DNA from: an uncultured Erysipelotrichaceae bacterium
Lineage (GTDB): Bacteria; Bacillota_I; Bacilli_A; Erysipelotrichales; Erysipelotrichaceae
Direction: 5' to 3'
Length of the DNA stretch: 7,718 nucleotides
NCBI GenBank assembly: GCA_902803275.1
Contig: CADCPE010000176.1
Span: forward strand, 1 to 7,718
The notes beneath the pieces were generated by a model that worked only from the letters and a program-made list of their open reading frames with translations, was not told the DNA's origin and did not search any database. Shown here piece by piece: positions 5,410 to 7,718 of this stretch; the first letter of the stretch is position 1, and each line of letters starts with the position of its first letter. The position numbers were made by a program, and so were the translations under genes.

Positions 5410-6799
5410 ACAGATTGAGTACTTTCAACAGCAATAGCCAGGATAGGCCGTAATAGGATACGACGGCTACCAGGTCATTGATCGTCGTGATGAATGGTCC
5501 TGAAGCGACAGCCGGATCGACATGCATCTTGTCAAAGACGATCGGCACAACCGTTCCTACCAGGCTCGATATGAGCATGGCCGTAAGCAAGGCGATCCCT
5601 ACACAGGCTGAAACCGCAAAGGAGAAACCCAGAGGATAGCCTTTGAGGAAGTGGACATAGAGTCCAATGAAAAGGAATGAGATCAGTCCAAGCAGAAGCC
5701 CGTTGGAGAAACCGACTCTGACTTCCTTGAAGACCAGTCCCAGTTTTTCCTTGGCCGAGATCTCTTCGTCCATCAGTACTCTGATGGTCACAGCCAGAGA
5801 CTGGGTTCCGACATTTCCGGCCATATCCAGCACCAGCGACTGGAAGCAGACGATGATGGCTATTTCGGAAATGACTCCTTCAAAGATACCGACGACTGCC
5901 GAAACGCCGATGCCCAGTATCAGAAGACAGCCCAGCCACGGCAGACGTTTCTTCATACTTTCGATGAGTGGTTCGTTGAGATCTTCCTTGGCAGAAAGAC
6001 CGCCGAGTTTTGCGTAGTCATCATCAGCCTCGTCTTCTACGGTCTCGATGATATCGGTAGCGGTGATGACACCGAGCAGATGCTGAGCCTCATCCAGTAC
6101 CGGGATCGAGTTCTCGGAGTATTCCTTCAGTTCTTCCAAAGAATCTGCGATCTTTTCATGGTCATAGACAAACGGGAAGGATGTGATGACCAGTTCATTG
6201 AATTTATCGGATTCCCTGGCCTTGATCAGATGTCTCAGATCAACGACACCGCAATAGCGGTTGTCATTGTCAACGACGTAGAGCGTATCGATATTGTCAT
6301 TATCTTCCGATTGCCTGATCAGTTCACGCATCGCCTGTTTGACCGTATAGAAGATGCTGAGCTTGATGAAGTTGGTCGTCATCAAAGAACCCAGCTCATC
6401 ATCGTCGTAGGACTGGATCATCCTGATCTCTTCTTCGACCGAATCATCCATCTTGTCCAGGATCTTCTCTTCCACGGAATCATCGATCATATCGAGCAGG
6501 TCTACCGCATCATCGGTATCCATCTCTTCAACGATCTTGGCAGCCTGATCGATATTGATCTCGCTGATATATTTATCGACATCGTACTTTACAAAAGAGA
6601 ATACTTCACCGGTCCTTTCAGGACCGATGACTTTATAAAGAAGCTTTCTTTCTTCAACGCTTAGAAAAGCCAAAGCATCAGCGATATCATTGTCATGGTA
6701 GTCTTCCAAAGCCTTTTTCAAAGAATCATCAAACTCCATCTGTTTGATGAGTCCGACTATTTCTTTAACATTGTTGTTCTGAATGCTTTCAAGGTCCAT
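5408..6799 (-). CDS. mgtE: Magnesium transporter MgtE
   Basis: A 463-residue homodimeric Mg2+ channel/transporter, close to the family's usual length. An acidic helical N domain (about 1-135) contains repeated MDTDDAVDLLDMIDD and KMDDSVEEE segments. A CBS pair follows (about 136-252), ending in VITATDIIETVEDEADDDYAKLGG, the Mg2+-sensing part and connecting helix. Five membrane helices follow at about 287-305, 315-335, 361-385, 394-420 and 436-463. The second carries MAGNVGTQS, and the last carries FITTINDLVAVVSYYG, whose Asp lines the pore in characterised MgtE. I chose ATG 6799 because GGTGA lies five bases upstream; an in-frame GTG at 6808 (466 residues) has a worse ribosome site. No M-box is present: the leader is only about 40 bases. 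It has its own promoter and is convergent with the T-box operon. Confidence 0.95.
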   Translation of the reverse strand: MDLESIQNNNVKEIVGLIKQMEFDDSLKKALEDYHDNDIADALAFLSVEERKLLYKVIGPERTGEVFSFVKYDVDKYISEINIDQAAKIVEEMDTDDAVDLLDMIDDSVEEKILDKMDDSVEEEIRMIQSYDDDELGSLMTTNFIKLSIFYTVKQAMRELIRQSEDNDNIDTLYVVDNDNRYCGVVDLRHLIKARESDKFNELVITSFPFVYDHEKIADSLEELKEYSENSIPVLDEAQHLLGVITATDIIETVEDEADDDYAKLGGLSAKEDLNEPLIESMKKRLPWLGCLLILGIGVSAVVGIFEGVISEIAIIVCFQSLVLDMAGNVGTQSLAVTIRVLMDEEISAKEKLGLVFKEVRVGFSNGLLLGLISFLFIGLYVHFLKGYPLGFSFAVSACVGIALLTAMLISSLVGTVVPIVFDKMHVDPAVASGPFITTINDLVAVVSYYGLSWLLLLKVLNL

Positions 6800-6812
6800 A
6801 CCGGTCACCGCT

Positions 6813-6848
6813 CTTGATTAATTCTAATCTCACCTTACTTGATTAATT
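6813..6848 (-). repeat. Pair of 11-base direct repeats in the mgtE promoter region
   Basis: CTTGATTAATT occurs at 6813-6823 and again, identical, at 6838-6848, 25 bases apart. The distal copy overlaps the mgtE -10 hexamer; the proximal copy lies in the transcribed leader before the ribosome site. This placement would suit a repressor site or a translational element, but no known regulator is recognised. Confidence 0.6.
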
Positions 6849-6854
6849 ATAGCA
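6846..6854 (-). promoter_or_regulatory. mgtE: Extended -10 promoter of mgtE
   Basis: Read on the minus strand, TGCTATAAT gives a perfect TATAAT with the TG of an extended -10. No good -35 is found 17 bases upstream, which an extended -10 can tolerate. The start point would be near 6839, about 40 bases before the ATG. Confidence 0.7.
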
Positions 6855-6889
6855 AATCAGTCATATCTCATTTTCATTTTTTCCATCAG

Positions 6890-6915
6890 AAAGGCAGAGA
6901 TTTCTCTCTGCCTTT
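6890..6915 (-). terminator. GAAA-capped hairpin after the dehydrogenase gene
   Basis: An 11-base perfect stem (6890-6900 with 6905-6915) is capped on the minus strand by a GAAA tetraloop. It lies 23 bases after the dehydrogenase stop codon and before the mgtE promoter. Only TTT, part of the stem itself, serves as a U-run, so termination may be partial or the hairpin may protect the mRNA 3' end. Confidence 0.65.
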
Positions 6916-6938
6916 AACGATTCTATATCTGTTTTATC

Positions 6939-7718
6939 TTATGGCTGCTTGCCGATATAAGCCAGGATTCCGCCATCGACATACAGAACATGGCCGTTTA
7001 CGAAGTCAGAAGCTTCTGAAGCCAGGAATACTGCCGGGCCTTTCAGATCTTCAACTTCGCCCCATCTGCCGGCCGGCGTCTTGGAGACGATGAACTGGTC
7101 AAACGGATGTTTGGAACCGTCAGCCTGAGGTTCCCTTAAAGGAGCAGTCTGCTTGGTCGCGATATTGCCTGGACCGATACCGTTGCACTGGATATTGGCG
7201 CCGCCGTATTCGGCACAGATGTTTCTTGTCAGCATCTTCAGACCACCTTTGGCTGCAGCGTAGGCTGAAACGGTCTCCCTGCCAAGTTCTGACATCATCG
7301 AACAGATGTTGATGATCTTGCCGTGTCCTTTTTCGATCATGCCGGGAATAACCGCCTTGGCACAGATGAACGGGGCATTCAGATCCGTATCGATGATCTT
7401 TCTGAAATCCGCGACATCCATTTCCGTCATCGGAACACGCTTGATGATGGCGGCGTTGTTTACCAGGATATCGATCGTTCCCAGTTCCCTGTTGATCCTT
7501 TCTACAAATTCATTCACGGCATTTTCATCAGTTACATCGCACACATAGCCGATTGCTTCAACACCGTTTTCTTTGTATCTTTCAATGGCGGCGTCGATCT
7601 TTTCCTGAGTACGTCCGTTGAAGGCGATCTTTGCGCCAGCTTCAGCCAGACCGCAGGCGATGCCGAATCCGATACCGTCAGTTGCACCGGTGACCAGTGC
7701 GACCTTGCCGGTCAGATC
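6939..7718 (-). CDS. Short-chain dehydrogenase, gluconate 5-dehydrogenase-like (N-terminus beyond window)
   Basis: The open frame runs to the right edge, giving 259 residues and lacking only the first few (it begins DLTGKVALVTG). The classical SDR layout is intact: TGATDGIG (10-17) binds the nicotinamide cofactor, NNAA marks the central strand, and Ser140 (ICSMMSE), Tyr153 and Lys157 (YAAAK) form the active site. The tail, DFVNGHVLYVDGG then ILAYIGKQP, and the ICSMMSELGRETVSAYAAAK stretch match what I recall of streptococcal gluconate 5-dehydrogenase, which interconverts 5-keto-D-gluconate and D-gluconate. Related 2-deoxy-gluconate 3-dehydrogenases (KduD) are the main alternative. A shorter reading from the internal GTG at 7544 would remove the cofactor site and is wrong. 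No other sugar-acid gene is visible here; partners may lie beyond the edge. Confidence 0.9.
   Translation of the reverse strand, partial: DLTGKVALVTGATDGIGFGIACGLAEAGAKIAFNGRTQEKIDAAIERYKENGVEAIGYVCDVTDENAVNEFVERINRELGTIDILVNNAAIIKRVPMTEMDVADFRKIIDTDLNAPFICAKAVIPGMIEKGHGKIINICSMMSELGRETVSAYAAAKGGLKMLTRNICAEYGGANIQCNGIGPGNIATKQTAPLREPQADGSKHPFDQFIVSKTPAGRWGEVEDLKGPAVFLASEASDFVNGHVLYVDGGILAYIGKQP

Noticed and set aside
6080..6664. A 194-codon plus-strand open frame opposite mgtE
   Set aside because: It lies wholly antisense to a well-supported mgtE coding region, its translation shows no recognisable domain, and no ribosome site precedes it.
6800..6840. M-box magnesium riboswitch before mgtE
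   Set aside because: Only about 40 bases separate the predicted start point from the ATG, far too short for an M-box, and none of its conserved sequence is seen.
6939..7544. Dehydrogenase starting at the internal GTG at 7544
   Set aside because: The frame continues upstream without a stop to the window edge and encodes the cofactor motif TGATDGIG, so the internal start would remove an essential part.
1..7718. Mobile elements, CRISPR arrays, tRNA or rRNA genes
   Set aside because: No transposase-like frame, repeat-spacer pattern, tRNA cloverleaf or rRNA sequence was seen on either strand.

Overview
The window looks like chromosomal DNA from a low- to mid-GC Firmicute. Evidence is a classic T-box leader, strong AGGAGG-type ribosome sites, AT-rich intergenic DNA with ATC/CTG-rich coding, and protein families typical of gut anaerobes. 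I would guess Erysipelotrichia or a neighbouring class, but that rests on general character rather than a marker gene.

Layout, left to right. Positions 1-208 are AT-rich spacer, with a possible divergent gene start at the extreme left edge and a weak promoter. A stand-alone alpha/beta hydrolase lies at 209-958 (+). An AT-rich hairpin follows, then an extended -10 promoter and a complete T-box tRNA-sensing leader (about 1063-1289). The leader feeds a four-gene plus-strand operon: amino-acid ABC substrate-binding lipoprotein (1309-2277), permease (2287-2952), ATPase (2945-3688) and M14 zinc carboxypeptidase (3697-5379). A strong hairpin at 5378-5409 ends the operon. On the minus strand, convergent, are an MgtE magnesium transporter (5408-6799) with its own extended -10 promoter, and a gluconate 5-dehydrogenase-like short-chain dehydrogenase (6939 to beyond the right edge) with a GAAA-capped hairpin after it.

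The T-box operon is the main point of interest. (1) The T-box specifier triplet, placed by comparison with known stem I architecture, reads CGU (Arg), and the UGGU bulge fits a tRNA with an A discriminator base. (2) The carboxypeptidase has Asp at the position that in the carboxypeptidase A/B family sets a preference for C-terminal Lys/Arg. (3) The substrate-binding lipoprotein is circularly permuted: the second half of lobe II comes first, right after the lipoprotein signal, then a linker of about 54 residues, then lobe I and the beginning of lobe II, where the protein stops. The proposed reading is a charged-tRNA-responsive arginine scavenging operon: import of arginine (or a basic amino acid or small peptide) plus cytoplasmic release of C-terminal basic residues, with a rearranged binding protein. 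The permutation is read directly from motif order; the arginine assignment is inference from two independent indications.
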